Source of the DNA: Glandiceps talaboti
Taxonomy: Eukaryota > Hemichordata > Enteropneusta > Spengelidae
Direction of reading: 5' to 3'
Length of the DNA: 64,000 nt
NCBI RefSeq assembly: GCF_964340395.1
Contig: NC_135560.1
Location: 9,997,598-10,061,597 of the forward strand
Part shown: positions 48,500-62,209 of the stretch, piece after piece
Layout: the number at the start of each line of letters is the position of its first letter
Numbering within the stretch: the first letter of the stretch is position 1
Translations under genes and position numbers: made by a program
The notes under the pieces: model-generated
The model's database searches: none
The model's input: the letters and a program-made list of their open reading frames with translations, nothing else
Told to the model about the DNA's origin: nothing

Positions 48500-51080
48500 A
48501 AATCGATCGATCGATTTATATTAACCATTTATGAATTCACATCTCATCTTTCAACATTACAAAGAAATCATGTTAGACATTGTCACACTGACGACATCAA
48601 TGCTGTATATTCTACTAGTATACAAGTTATAGGTATTGACGCTATATAACAATACAAGAACGTGAGTCAAAACCCACACTTCTTGTAAGACGAGTAAAAA
48701 CCGTCCAACCTTATTTTCTCGGCCATTTTTTCCACAACAACCCGAAATGTCAAAAGTTTCGAGATAATATAATTAATATACTATAATAACAGTCAGTGAA
48801 ACGCTCAGGGGTTGGACTATTTTTTTAAATAAGGTATTGCCATTGTGTGCAATATATTTGGATGACTTATGACTAGTTGTGACAGATAGTTGAACAATTA
48901 AAAATACAACTTTCACCACTCACATACCTATTTATTTAACCGTTCCCCAAATTATTGTGAATATCTTAGACCAAACATGACGAAACAGTGTGAAAACATG
49001 AAACAACATTGACCAAGTCCTTGTTTATAACTAAAAAAAAAGTTGCAACAAAAAACTAAAAGAGTATGAATAGTTTGTTATTGTACGTAATGTTATGATT
49101 TGTAAATAAACTGCGTAAGGGTAAATACAAGTAATATCTACTATACGTCATGTTCAGTCTGCGCATGCACTATGATCTGTCACTTGGTCGTGCATTGAAA
49201 CATCACCATGCATACAAAAATTAATTACTTATGTTTACTTGTGATTGAAAGTGATTACGTGTGTTTAACCAGTTTGTTTACAAATTACTTTCTGTACGTA
49301 CAATAACAAACTTTTAGACATTTAAAAAAAATTGCAAGGTGATGAGTGACAAACATGGATTTGGTGTATCTTGTTTCACGTTGCCTTTCAAGAAGAAAAA
49401 CACAGTAAAGTTATTTTATTAATTAAAAATCCAAAATAAATACCAAATTAATTCTCATCATTATGGTCACAATGTGAAACAACACATACCAATCTGTGTG
49501 TAACTAAATAAACAGGGGAAAACATGTGTAAAAAGTTTGATATTGTACGAACTTGGCAAGCCACGGATCGACTCTGCGGAAAATTCGAATGACAATGTGG
49601 CACCTGTCGACAGATAATTTCAAATGTTACATTTAGTATATGAAATCAAGATTTAGAAGTCGTCAAGTTGTTAGAAAGAAGTGGCTAGGAAGCTAAGGTA
49701 TGGTCTGAATTTTTGGGTTTTTGTGGCGGATATACAGATGGGGAAGACGAACAATGCGTCCGTGATACCGATCCTGGGTGGTGTAATTGTCTAACGATTG
49801 GAAAAGCAAGTATTGATGGTACATAATTTGGCCATCTGTGCACGACTAGTATCATATCATAGGGTATCGCTAGGGTATGTACTTCTCGGTTATCGGGGAA
49901 ATTCGATTGGAAATTTGATCTATCGATGGTGGAATGAATTTATGTACGCACGTTATATCTGTCCCCGGAGAAATCAGACGCAGTAGCACAACATGATGTA
50001 CACGTGTCAGATCTCTTTTATACGCCAGTGTTGTATGGTGAATACAAAGCAATTTTACTTGTGACGTCGAATGATTGTCTCGCTGGCATGGTTTGAAAAG
50101 AACGGAATAAAAACCCGACCTGATAAAGGATTTGTTGGAGATATTGTCTCCTGTGATTATAAGCCGTAAAAAATGTTAGTTTGTGTCACGCAGATGGAGT
50201 ATGGCGCCTTGTTGTATCCTAACTCCCTCTCCGTACAAGACAATGATTATTTTGTTGTAAAATAACAACTTAACTTTTAACATTACGAATGTAAATATTA
50301 CACTTACATGACGACGCTAACATCAAGGGATGAAATATGATATATCGCGAGATTTCTCTGCAACATATGAAAATTTATTTTCGTTTTTGATGTCGCACAG
50401 GTAAGTTGTGCATTCTGCAACAAATAAACTTTTCTCTTGACGGTACACCTCGGGAAGATATAATGACAATTTAAGACCGTCTCAATTTTTAAGAGCCTTA
50501 GCCCTTCAAAATGATCAATTTGTGTATGACAAATCCAACATCTCTTCATGGGAAATTTAAGCCGTTTTTACATTCCTTTTCTAAAGACACTTAATTCTTG
50601 GTATACATGAAGTTGTTTCTCAACAGAAAAGTACGCGGATCATCGAACAAAAGAAAATAAAAAGCATAGAGGAATATTCCCTTCGCCCCCCCCCCCCCAA
50701 AAAAATATATATAAGATTTGAAAAAAAAACAAAAAAACAAAAAAAACGGCAAGTACAAACCCAATCAACTTATTTCCTCCTGGTACCTCGATTCTCAACA
50801 TTGAGAATATCAGTTTTCAATCAAATGTTCGATTTCCCAGTCGAAAAATGACATTGCAATTTTGCACACCGTCATATCTCGCATCTACATCCTGTAATGA
50901 AAATCTGATAGAAAAAAAATCAATAAGGTAAAGATAAAAATTGATGAGATGATATTGTCAATTTCCGTTCCGGTAAGGGCTAAGATCAAAACTAAAGTAA
51001 CATATTTTAAAATATTGCATACTGAATATAAATATTAAGTTTTGTATAATCCTATAATCACCAAAAAAAACAACAACATT
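48500..51080. other. No gene recognised
   Basis: Mixed AT-rich sequence with a CpG-richer patch at 49550-50250. Short frames such as 49798-49986 are unrecognised. The C run at 50688 and the A-rich stretch after it are simple sequence. Confidence 0.4.
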
Positions 51081-51089
51081 GTCTCACAA

Positions 51090-51230
51090 AGAATATCCGG
51101 ATCTCACGAGAATCACGTGACAACCATGTGACGTCGTGGGACGATCCGCGGATATTTCCAATGACGTGTACGCGGCAAGGGACTGATGAATCTTTATCCA
51201 ATAAAAGTGAATTCAAGTGTCGAATTTTTT
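51090..51230. promoter_or_regulatory. Promoter-like cluster: E-box, CRE/UPRE-like, CCAAT
   Basis: CACGTGAC near 51114, GTGACGTCGTGG near 51129, 'ccaatgacgtgt' near 51158 and a second CCAAT near 51198. The first two lie in an imperfect palindrome with arms 'aatatccgga'/'tccgcggatatt' (51093-51156). Confidence 0.25.
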
Positions 51231-51579
51231 TCTCAAATTGGAAAGATCATGAGAAAACTCATTTCAATGTACTTAAGAGCTAAATTATAATTATTTTTCG
51301 CAATATTTCATAGACTTCCATTCAGATATTGACAATGCAGAAATGAATACGGCTACGAATGAATATGTTTTTCAATAGAATTCATATCAGAAATTAATTT
51401 TTTTTTCTAAAGTGGTGATGAGTATACCAAATTTGATGAATGTTGTACTGCAAATTAAGTTTCCGGAGAGGATATTTTTGGTGAGGATGTCAATATAATA
51501 CTCGTGTTGTTTTTTTTAAAGCAAAAAATGAAAATGTGTGTCCTGTGTTACAGTAGGGTTAGAACGGTAATCCTGCCAA

Positions 51580-52060
51580 TGACGTCACTGTCTGACCTAC
51601 AGTGTAGGACAAGGGTTTGGCTATAACATCATCTTCCGTTCAGAAAGCGGTTTCGCTACATTTGTCGGTAGGAACTTTTAGAAATACGATTGTCAGTAGT
51701 GGAATGTAACAAATGGGGAAAAAGCTGCCTCCACGAAAAAAAAACCGACAAAATAATGTTAAACAAGGCCAAAAACGCATGAAATTAACATGCCTACGCC
51801 GATTGGTTAAGTAACACATCTTGAGGCACTGCCTCAACCAATCATAAGCCTGGGTCCGGTTACTGTAGTTACATTTATACCCCAGGCTATAAACATGTTT
51901 TGGTGAACTTATGCACCAGTGTGCAAGGCCACAGAAGCGGAAATTGGAAGCTAAGTCGGGTCATTAGGCCAGGAAATCTCAGGCCATATCATCTATGTAC
52001 TAGGCGGTATAAAGGAAGTTGACAGCCTACAATTCTGGTGGCCATAATGCTCCACTGAAC
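51580..52060 (+). promoter_or_regulatory. Possible TATA promoter
   Basis: Perfect CRE TGACGTCA at 51580-51587 and, further on, GGTATAAAGGAAG near 52008, a good TATA box in a locally GC-balanced context. No coding exon is recognisable before the CACT array at 52369. Confidence 0.2.
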
Positions 52061-52368
52061 ACTTCATTTCCCGTCTTCTACAAGTTTTCCTCGTTTTGCG
52101 GAAGACACCTGATTTGGACATTGAAACATTGGTAGTTGCTACAGTATCAGATAATTACTGTACACTGGACTTCTAAGGACGGAAGATTTTGAGTTTTTTT
52201 TTAAAAAATTGAATATTTAGGGAAAACATAAAGTACGCCAACCGGCTTTAATCTCTGTCTGTATGGTGTAGTTTTGACTCTGTTTTACTTCGAATCTTTG
52301 ACTACTTACTATTGATTTAGTTTATCCTTAATCTAATTTGCCTACTAATCAACCAGGATCATTCACTA

Positions 52369-52591
52369 TCACTCACTCACTCACTCACTCACTCACTCAC
52401 TCACTCACTCACTCACTCACTCACTCACTCACTCACTCACTCACTCACTCACTCACTCACTCACTCACTCACTCACTCACTCACTCACTCACTCGCCCAC
52501 TCACGCACGCACGCACGCAAGCACTTATGCACTCGCTCGCTCGCGCACGCACGCACGCACGCACGCACTCACTCACTCACTCACTCACTCA

Positions 52592-52623
<32 letters not shown>

Positions 52624-52770
52624 CTCACTCACTCACTCACTCACTCACTCACTCACTCACTCACTCACTCACTCACTCACTCACTCACTCACTCACTCAC
52701 TCACTCACTCACTCACTCACTCACTCACTCACTCACTCACTCACTCACTCACTCACTCACTCACTCACTC
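52369..52770. repeat. (CACT)n microsatellite with GCAC blocks
   Basis: Tetranucleotide array of 400 bp, interrupted at 52495-52625 by GCAC/CGCA variants which are themselves repeated. Confidence 0.95.
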
Positions 52771-52810
52771 GGTTCGGTATAAGGTAGGTGAATAAAAGAC
52801 ACTTTAATTC

Positions 52811-52846
52811 AACGTTTCGGTCTTACACCGAAGACTTTCCTTAGGA
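52811..52846 (-). ncRNA. Degenerate hammerhead-ribozyme-like motif, Penelope type
   Basis: On the minus strand the order is CTAAGGA, a hairpin GTCTT-loop-AAGAC, then CGAAACGTTG. This parallels the hammerhead core CUGANGA, stem II, GAAA, and the 'GAAACGTT' context found in terminal repeats of Penelope-like retroelements. The first box has one substitution (CTAAGGA for CTGANGA), and I could not pair a convincing stem I around a UC cleavage site. It is therefore inactive or only a look-alike. An alternative hairpin, TTCGGT-loop-ACCGAA, competes with stem II. It lies 40 bp after the CACT array. Confidence 0.35.
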
Positions 52847-52950
52847 ATAATAAGGTGTAGAGTATGGCGAATAAAAATAACTATAAAATATAATACATTG
52901 TTACGAATATTGTGTGTACTCTTTCAATAAATCAAAACTTGCAATGGGCG

Positions 52951-53137
52951 TTCGTTCATTCGTCCGTTCATTCATTCATTCATTCATTCATTCATTCATT
53001 CATTCATTCATTCACTCATCCCTCCCTCCCTCCACCCACCGACCGACCCACCCACCCATCCATTCATCCATCCGTCCATCCATCCATCCATCCATCCATC
53101 CATCCATCCATCCATCCATCCATCCATCCATCCATTT
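52951..53137. repeat. (TTCA)n and (CATC)n microsatellites
   Basis: TTCA array, a degenerate CCCT/CCGA/CCCA bridge, then CATC array. Confidence 0.95.
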
Positions 53138-53164
53138 ATAAATTCGTTTGTTTGTTTGTTTCTT

Positions 53165-54595
53165 TATTCGTTTGCTTGTTTATTCTTTCCTTACCGCATT
53201 TTTAATAGTTTGTCATAGAGTGACGAGGGCAGTGTTCTTCCTGGCCAGCATGAAGACGATCATAAATTTGTTATATTTCAACTGATTATTATACCATTCT
53301 AGTTAATACTAACATAACACAAATGTACGTATTTTAATTACGATTCATTTCTTTGGGGAACAGAAACAATATATAGCTGAACGATTCACGGTATCATGAT
53401 TTTCCTTAATTAAAAAATAATAATGAAATCATCCAAGATAAATAAACAGTGTGGAAATTTTCAATATGAAAAATGAATTAAAACTGAAATATGAACTTTC
53501 ACATTTTCTTTCAATCATGAGAATGGGAAGATTAAATTTGAATGTGTTGTTTTCTAACGTACGTAGAATAATTCGAAACTTGCTCGCTGTGAGTAGTATC
53601 AAAGTTTTTTTTAAAACATTTATCAGTTGGTTAACATACTGTGTTGAATGATGGGAGAAACAGCGTGAAATGCGTGCATGTAATAACCGTAGATCCAAAT
53701 TTCACCCGTCAGGTGTGTTTTCCTAACACATTAAATAATAGACACTCGAATCGTGTAGGTTACAATGAAATCGACATATCACATTCAGTGCTAATCAGCT
53801 ACACGATTTCAATGATTAATAACGCGTTACGTCGATTATCATTTTTAACCTGACCAAATTGCCATTATCAAATGCCTGAGAACAATGCATACAGTTTCTG
53901 TGCCGAGCTTTTAATTTCCACGTTTTAATAATACCATGAAGAGGTTCATTTCCTTGGGGAATGTATCATTTTATACTGTGTTGATTTCATCAACTTTGGT
54001 GACAATGTTGGTCTCGATCCATTTCACATGGGTTTTCTTTTTAATTTTCTACGCCAACAAGCTAATTTCAATTGAATCGCGGCCAGCAGCTCGAGAGAAA
54101 AGAAACTCCGCAGTGAGTCCTCTTTCTTGTCCTCTATATAGATAATCCGCCGCCTGCAACGGCGAGGGAAAGCGGAGTTAGAATGAATACGAAGCAATAC
54201 AATCGAATCGTCAATAAAACATGGTGTTCTTCCAATTTACAACAGAGACCCAGGGGTGCCACGGACCCGGATAAAAAAAAACTAGCAAGTGTGCGTAAAT
54301 GTATGAGGAAAGAGATCAATAGAAAGAAAAGGGGTCACAGAATTAATCTGTAGCTAAAATAGCGAGAAATGCCGTATATATCATGCTAAGACGGCTTTTA
54401 TTAACAGAAGATATTGCGAATTTTTACTTCACGGGTACATATTAGCATTTACTCTGGTTTATTCCCAGCATGTGTTTCATCCACAGAGGGTATTGGACTG
54501 TGTGTATAAAAAATATCAAAACCAGAAGGAGAACAGGGAAAGAGAAATCTTCATTATAAAAAAAATACGTGCAAGTTACCAAACAAACTGAAGAC
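53165..54595. other. No gene recognised
   Basis: Short frames at 53641 and 53936 have no recognisable motifs, and stops are frequent elsewhere. Confidence 0.4.
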
Positions 54596-54596
<1 letters not shown>

Positions 54597-54650
<54 letters not shown>

Positions 54651-54670
54651 CACACACCCACACACTCACA

Positions 54671-54710
<40 letters not shown>
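54597..54710. repeat. (CAGA)n(CA)n compound microsatellite
   Basis: CAGA array of about 50 bp followed by an interrupted CA array. Confidence 0.95.
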
Positions 54711-54711
<1 letters not shown>

Positions 54712-54719
54712 ACACATAC

Positions 54720-56700
54720 ATCCTCTATCCATCATACCTCTAACAATTTACAAAAAAAATATTTTTCCCAGAAAACTGTACATGGTATATTGAAAGTTTG
54801 CGGATAAGCGACGCTACTGAAACTCAAATGTTAAAATAGTTAGAGAAAAACAAATGAGTGAGATTGTGCATTGGAAGAAGTTTAAAAAAAAACCTATAAG
54901 CTTACTGTATATTTCCCTTTATGATTCATTGGTAATTTACAGTGACGGGGTCAAAGTTCAACCACATAAGTGTGTTAATTTCATCATGTAACAAAGCTAA
55001 TAATATATTGAACAATAATACAAGATTAAAGGCAATAACGCAAAAAAAACGTCATTATTTTGTGGATGTGACGACGGTTTCCCACTGTGGCCCTTATAAC
55101 CTTTTAGTTAGATCATATTAGACTAGGGGAAACAAATGTACAGGTACGTCGATTCCCTTGACGAAGCTCACAAGTTCCGACAAAGTCAGACAGTCTATCG
55201 AAATTGAAACACTGCCGCGCTGCTCATACTACACACGATTCGTGTGAAAGACTGTTTGACGGGTCGCGTTCTCCTAGATTTGAAAACGTTACATGTACTA
55301 TAGAACGGGTATAACCCACAGTAGTGCGAGTTTAACTTCACATGATTATCGCAAGAAAAAGTGAAGACCACTACGGGCAGAATTCTTCATATGGTACAAT
55401 GGTAACATCCACTGATGCAAAGTTGCATCGTGTGCGTACGTATAGGTGTAGTAAGTCAATACCTTTAACTCCTCAGTTTCTGCCTTAGATGATAAAGCTG
55501 ATCTTCATAGCACACTGACATCACCATGACAACCACGTCACCATTTATATCCGACATCAACCATTTTCCTACTTTCGATTCGACACGCGCAACTTACCGT
55601 AAATACAATATTTTGCTTTCATCAACTGTATCATTTGGAAGCATGACATAGCTTGACACATATTTTGAGAGATTGTGGAAAGTGTGTATGTGAAAGTGTG
55701 TTCCTTTAATATTAGAATTTTTCATTTTAATATTTCAAAACGTGTGCGGATGGAGGAAAGCGCTGTCTAGCCCCTTTTCAGGTTTCAAAACTCGAAAGGT
55801 TTCTATATATAAGCTTAATCAACATATCTTAAATAAAAACAATATAAATTTTTTAAAAACTAAAAGTGGCAATTGATGTCCTGGTACGACGGACTAATAT
55901 ATACATATTAAACATTGTTTATTACAAATATCCCACACCAGGTAAAAACATGGTCTTGTCCCCCTCCACTCTCTAACATCACATCCAACCTTAAACGTGG
56001 TTCTGTAGTTTCCAACATCCAAAGATGTAAGTTTGACATTACTGTTTGCATCTCCAAACTCCATCACATCATGATGTCAAGATATATCAATTCAAGTGAA
56101 TGTGGTATTCAAAGAGATGAAATTAAAAATATACCGTACTGGTTTATCAATATTCAGTTCCCGGATGACCCAAAATGAATAACACTGAGACTACCACTGC
56201 CAATTCTTTCCTTCATGCATTTCAGTTTACCAATTAAGTTTTCATTGACGCTATAATTAGGAAAAGGCGAATTAAATTCATCGCTAGTTGATTAGTTTAA
56301 TTAGTTGTAACTCCGCTCATCATTCTCAAATTCCCTGGACACTGTGTTGACGTGAATGTTAAATTAAAGCGATCAGTGTCCGTTTATAATCAACGGTCAA
56401 CTTGGACACACTCTACTTGCAGTATAGAAGTACATATCTACCAACGTAAACAGTGTTGATAAGGTTGAACTTCATATCCATAATTCTACATCTGTAAATT
56501 GTGACAATGGTGATGTTCATTTCAATGTAAGAGTATACTGTGTACTTAGGACTAAAGTTTAATATGCATATTTCATCAAACTTAAGAATAAGTTACACAG
56601 ATGCCGTGAAATTCATCAATATTATGAAAATGATTGGGAAAAATTTCATTTTTATATTAATCAAAGCGGATTTTTAAATGATATGTTATCTCCCTCCCTC
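54720..56700. other. No gene recognised
   Basis: The frame at 55915-56178 (87 codons) has no known motif and no splice context. The rest shows nothing I can name. Confidence 0.4.
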
Positions 56701-56702
56701 CA

Positions 56703-56703
<1 letters not shown>

Positions 56704-56735
<32 letters not shown>

Positions 56736-56736
56736 A

Positions 56737-56809
<73 letters not shown>

Positions 56810-56815
56810 ATCTCT
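56704..56815. repeat. (TCTG)n(TCTA)n compound microsatellite
   Basis: TCTG passes into TCTA with a few TTTA interruptions. Confidence 0.95.
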
Positions 56816-56987
56816 CTCATACACACAAACAAACGCACACTCTCTCAACAGTTACATTTCGACGGATGATTTGATCAAAGAATTCGATTAAAAGATTCGT
56901 TAATCTAACAATGTTGATGAAATATAGAACTTTAATTATTTGAGAATATTAATCAACATCAATATGCCAAGTTAGATGTTATCACGC

Positions 56988-57000
56988 ACACACACACAGA

Positions 57001-57043
<43 letters not shown>

Positions 57044-57054
57044 ACACACACACC
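56988..57054. repeat. (CA)n microsatellite
   Basis: CA array with a short GAGA interruption. Confidence 0.9.
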
Positions 57055-59280
57055 CTTGCAATAGACGGGTGCAATTAGACAAATGATATGACTACAGAAT
57101 GCATTAATTATACATTTTGAAGAAAAGGTTCGTATCCAACCTCTCGCGATTGAAAATTACAATTTATTCGATCGTAGTTTCGGTCTATGATCATTAACTA
57201 ATCATAACAAATTTGAAGACAAGATTCATTTTTGAGAAGACAAACTGATTTGCCAATCAAGATATAACCGCATACTCTCGCACTTTACCATAGCAACCTG
57301 ACGAATGGTTTAACTATATGAGAAATTCGTTGGCCATTCGTTAATCATAACACTTTGTAATATCATAACCATTGAAACACAAATTGAATGTTGTCCATCA
57401 GCTGTTCTCTCATAAAAGTGTGGATAAAACAAATCATCATGTAATAGTATACTTTTTATCAAATTTTCGGTATTTATTTTTACCAAGAAGTACATCACAC
57501 TGGTGGCGTCCTAGTCAATGCTAACGGTCAGTTCACAAACCTCAATAATGTTTACTCAACAAATTCTATGGTCAAACTGCTTCATCGAATTGTGTCATGT
57601 GCGATGCCAGACTTTTTGTTAGTTATCTCTACAATGACGGACACTTTGTGTTTCAATTTAATATGAAATTCATAATTTTACAAAGATAGAAACGAAAGTA
57701 CTCAGAAAACTAAGAAAGGAGATTTTCGTTGGTCGCAGTATTCCCTGGCGACGAATTAGCCAACATTCTTGGAAGGGACACTCTTTAGAGACTAAGTCCA
57801 AACTTTTATTTTCTCATTTCACACTGTTTGGTTTTCAATTTAATTGATATTGATATCTCAAGTACAATTAATGAATACATTTGGGTTTGAAAAACACTAT
57901 CACGTTCTACCAGTCTCCTATCCATTAAACGACTTGGACGTACGCATGCGCAAAATAGGTTTTTTAAAAACTCAACTGCTCGTGATTGAAAGCTGGAGAA
58001 ATAGTTTTGTCTGGTAAAATTCTACAGTGTATTTCATCAAACATAGCCAGAATGGTGCATACCACATACATTGTTTGTATCTTTGATACAACGATCTGAG
58101 TACTAGATATGGACAACAACTCTTCCTCAGTGACTTATTACAAATGAAAGCAAAAATGCATGTACAGTACGAGTGATTGTAACACACAGTGTTACTAAGT
58201 TTGGTATATGTTTCTGCCAGACTGCGCTACGATTACCAGTATTTTGTTTTCACTTATGAGTCAGCGTGTCTGAAGCGTTGTACCATTATTGTAGTATCAA
58301 AGATAAAGACACGTGACGTAGTACACAAAATGCGTTACGTGGCACATACGTGCAATTTCGGCGATGTATTATCCAAAGTTAGGCAAAGATGTGTAATACT
58401 AGATTGTTCAGTAAAAATGAACTCGTCAGGTCAAACCGGAATTACCCCCCCCCCCTTTCTTTATTGGTCTAGCCTTGACAGGTGTGAACAAATCCATGGT
58501 AACTGTCATGGTACCAGTGACTAAAATAATCCAGTGGTCCTGCAGCCAAATCTAGTTGTCCGGAAATTCTTGAATCTTGAAATTTGTGCAAAGGTTTCTC
58601 TTTTCACTTTTCCTCAGCTCATAATTCATCTGTCACTACCATTGGACCATGGGAATTCTACAACCTTACGTTTTTTTTCATTTCCTTATTTTTTAAGAGG
58701 AGTGGGCTAGTAAAATAGATTCTAATCAGCGGTCCACAAGGCCACACCATTGGACTTGATCACTCCTGCTTGCTAATTTGCTTTATTTACGTGTCACTTT
58801 TTATGCATGTCGAAGAAATTTTTTTTTTATCTATTAAACGTTCACAAGGTGACATTTTATCTTCAATTGATTTTCTCACCTCATTCCCTTTTTTTAATTC
58901 TTTCGTTATCGATAACATACTAACATCATCAGATTCGGTGACTTGCCGCTGAGACAATCACTTTCATTTTCTTAGTTAAAAGTCACGTGGCTTACGTGTC
59001 AAATCAAGACATTCATATGTTATTGAGTAATGCTCAACAGTTTATTAACATGCACAAAGTTTTAGTTACACATTTACATTGAATTATCATGGGGAATATG
59101 TCTCACATATCAAACCTTGTGAAGATCACTTCGCCAACAGCCTCGTCACGTTTCCAAAGCAAGCATTCTTTCTCTAGAAAAAAAAATCCACGGAATTACA
59201 TTTCTTTTTCTAATTTATGATTGCTCCAATGTCAATGGTATCAAAGAATATTATTGTACGCACAGCAACACAGAAAATGA

Positions 59281-59430
59281 GGGCGTAGTCATCATTTATT
59301 GGTGGGGGTATTGGGTCAACCGCATGAGTACGCTTTTACTCAGTTTTCAGTAAGGGCGTAGTCGCCTTTTTTGGTGGGGGGGGGGGTACTTGGTCAACCA
59401 CTTGAGAACGCTATTTCTCACATTTCAGTT
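59281..59430. repeat. Tandem duplication, ~73-bp unit
   Basis: 'agggcgtagtc', 'ggtggggg', 'tggtcaacc', 'gagtacgct..tctca' and 'cagttttca' occur twice in the same order, starting at 59281 and 59354. Confidence 0.75.
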
Positions 59431-62170
59431 TTCATTTGTACCTAAACTATAATTGTTCTTTATTCCCTGAAATACGAGTCAATTCAAGTGCAAACGTGGT
59501 GTTGGTCCGTGGTAGCGCTGACTTTACAGATAAATTCTCCATCTACGTCATTATGGATAGTGAGATATTTTTTTCGCCTTGATAGTGTAGTTTCCATTAC
59601 CAATGCACATCAACACCGAAAGGCTAGCATATGGACTTCTCCAGGCACCCTGGAAGATCAAAAGTCACGACCTTATTGTCCCCTTACTATTGATCGGTTC
59701 GACGAAGGCAGCAAATCTTAGATACACGAAGAGCTAATAGAAGGGCCAAAGTCAGCACGGATTTTCGCAACAACGACTTCACTTTGATATTTATGTAACG
59801 CGACTTATAGCTGAGTGCGAAAGGAACAATTTTCTTGGTGGCTGCGTTCTTGAATGGAATATTGAGGCTAGATGGAAGGTGTTTGAATAACTACAGAAAT
59901 GAAATAATATTAATGTTAACAATATAAAAAAAAAAGATAGAAAGAGAGAGAAAGAATTCATCTGAAACAAGGACACTTAGAATTTAATCTCGACAAACGT
60001 GTGGCAAAAGTGTAAAACTACCACGTATTTTCGTGTTTGTTTTTTGTCTCAGTACTTTGAGTCCTGTTTATCTACATTTGAAAGATCAACAAACCAGACT
60101 CTGGGAAATATGGAAATCGTCTCTTCATTCAGGTACACAAGAATCACCGTCAGAGTTTATCTGTTGATTTAGATATTCTTAATTTGAGAATAATATAGTT
60201 TAAAAAAAATTTAGTTTGTAACACTTTCTGGTCACCATGGTCTCACTATCCATGCATTGCCACGACCTCTCTTTTCCAAACACTGCCACTATGGCTAGAA
60301 GTGAAATCTACAAACGGATAGAAAGTGAAACCAACAAACGGATAGAATGTGAAATCAAACAAACTCGCCGAGTGAAAAGATTCCTTTTTTTGGAACATTA
60401 AGAAATCAGCAGTTAGTGATTAGAATTTACAGACGGGATCAGACGGAAATAAGGTACCAGGGGGTCATGAAAGACGAAACATTGAAAGGCAAATTACCTC
60501 TAGGACATGGAACCGATTCGGAATAAAGATTGGGGTTATAAGGTCAACCTTGTCAGAAAGAAATGCCAGTTGGCGAAATTCGAAGAATGGAACTAATTTC
60601 TTAATCTTACTGCCAATTCAATCGAACAGATATACCTCGCAGCAGTTAACGGCGCTACGAATATCAAAATATCAAAGGCAGATCTCCTAAAGCACTATTT
60701 CTCACGACACACATCACTGCGGTTAAAATGCATAATGATAAATTGTCGGCATGTAAAACGATATAATAAAACTATATGTTCTAATATTAAAGGTGACATT
60801 AAAACAGAGATTGTAAAATATACGCTAGTTTCAGGACCGGAGGCAAAATAAACACATCTCCTGTATTACTAACTGAAATGAAAATGTGTGAAATCTGTGT
60901 CGCTCTCTTTTTCGTTGTTTTCACTAAGAGAAATAAATAGTACGAAACTGAGCTAAACAGTACAGTATATTTGCGATATCACACAGTTTTACTTCAATTT
61001 TATTTAAATTGTTTTTAAATGAAATATATAAATAGAAATGAAAGCAAATTTTAATTCTGGTGCTTCTAATATCCCAATTAGAGTATCACTTTCTGATACT
61101 TCTTGAAAGTGAAAAATAAGACCCCAGCATATATATATCACCACCCTCTAGATATCAGTACTATCACCTCGCTATACCAATCTCATAGCCACCTGTTTGC
61201 TTCATTGTGCATCACCGAATCTAATGCTCATTGATAAAACATCATTTTCTTTTCTAAATGAACAAATTGACATCCAAAAAAAAAATTACTACTTTTCTAA
61301 GAGACTGAGAAAGTTTGAACACAGCTTCGACTGCGCCACCGCTGCTGCCATGCGTTAGGACATGCGTGACAATTTGTGAAGACATTCGGGTCAGAGACAA
61401 TAACAATTTTGACAGTGAAGTATGACTCTGTGTCATGACACTAGCAGTAAGCAATCAATTGTACTGACTTCTGTTTTGAATTACAAGCGAAGCGTCTTTT
61501 TTGTCACTAGCCTTATTACACCGTATCTACCATCTGTTAACCTTGATTCTACACCGTACCCCTTGGTTGCATTCGACATGCATCAGTGCCGTACACCCGT
61601 CTCCTCGCAGGAGACGCGTCTGTGGCCACGATGAAAAAAAAACACTAATATAAAAACCATATATTCGTACTTTTTGGGAAAATTGTTGTCTTTTCCAGAT
61701 GCCCAATTGTAATATGAGTGTGCTGATAATGTTGCATACACGTCCTATTGTTTATAGTACTCACTTTTATCACTAGCAATCTCCATTCCTTATATCCTTC
61801 CACCACAACCCGTACATTGTGTTTTTTTTCCGCTCTGCATCTGAATTTGACAATAATATATTATTTGATTCATTGCATGGACCAGCTGAAAGGGAAATAT
61901 AACATTCGGAGTTCCACGTATGTTGTCGAGAAAACTATCGCAAGGAAAGACCAACAGTATTATTTAAAATGATGCTAGTGTTGGCCGGAGAAAATCTTTG
62001 GAAACTAGCATGTCATAGATATAACTAGCAAGTAATGTGACTTTTTTTGACGAGTGGCCAACTTTCGACAAGACACTCCCTTCACCCCCCCCCCCCTTGA
62101 AAATATATAGCGAACAGTAATATACAACTACTTGAGATATTGAATTTAGGGGTACACCATCATTCATGAC

Positions 62171-62209
62171 GGGGGGGGGGGGTTATGGCGGGGGGGAGGG
62201 GCAGGAGGG
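62171..62209 (+). other. G-quadruplex motif and GC alternation
   Basis: G-runs of 12, 7, 4 and 3 with short loops, directly followed by GCGCGCGCGG (possible Z-DNA tract). Confidence 0.5.

Noticed and set aside
52338-52787. 149-codon THSL repeat frame
   Set aside because: Translation of the CACT microsatellite.
55915-56178. 87-codon plus-strand frame
   Set aside because: No recognisable motif or splice context; within the length expected by chance.
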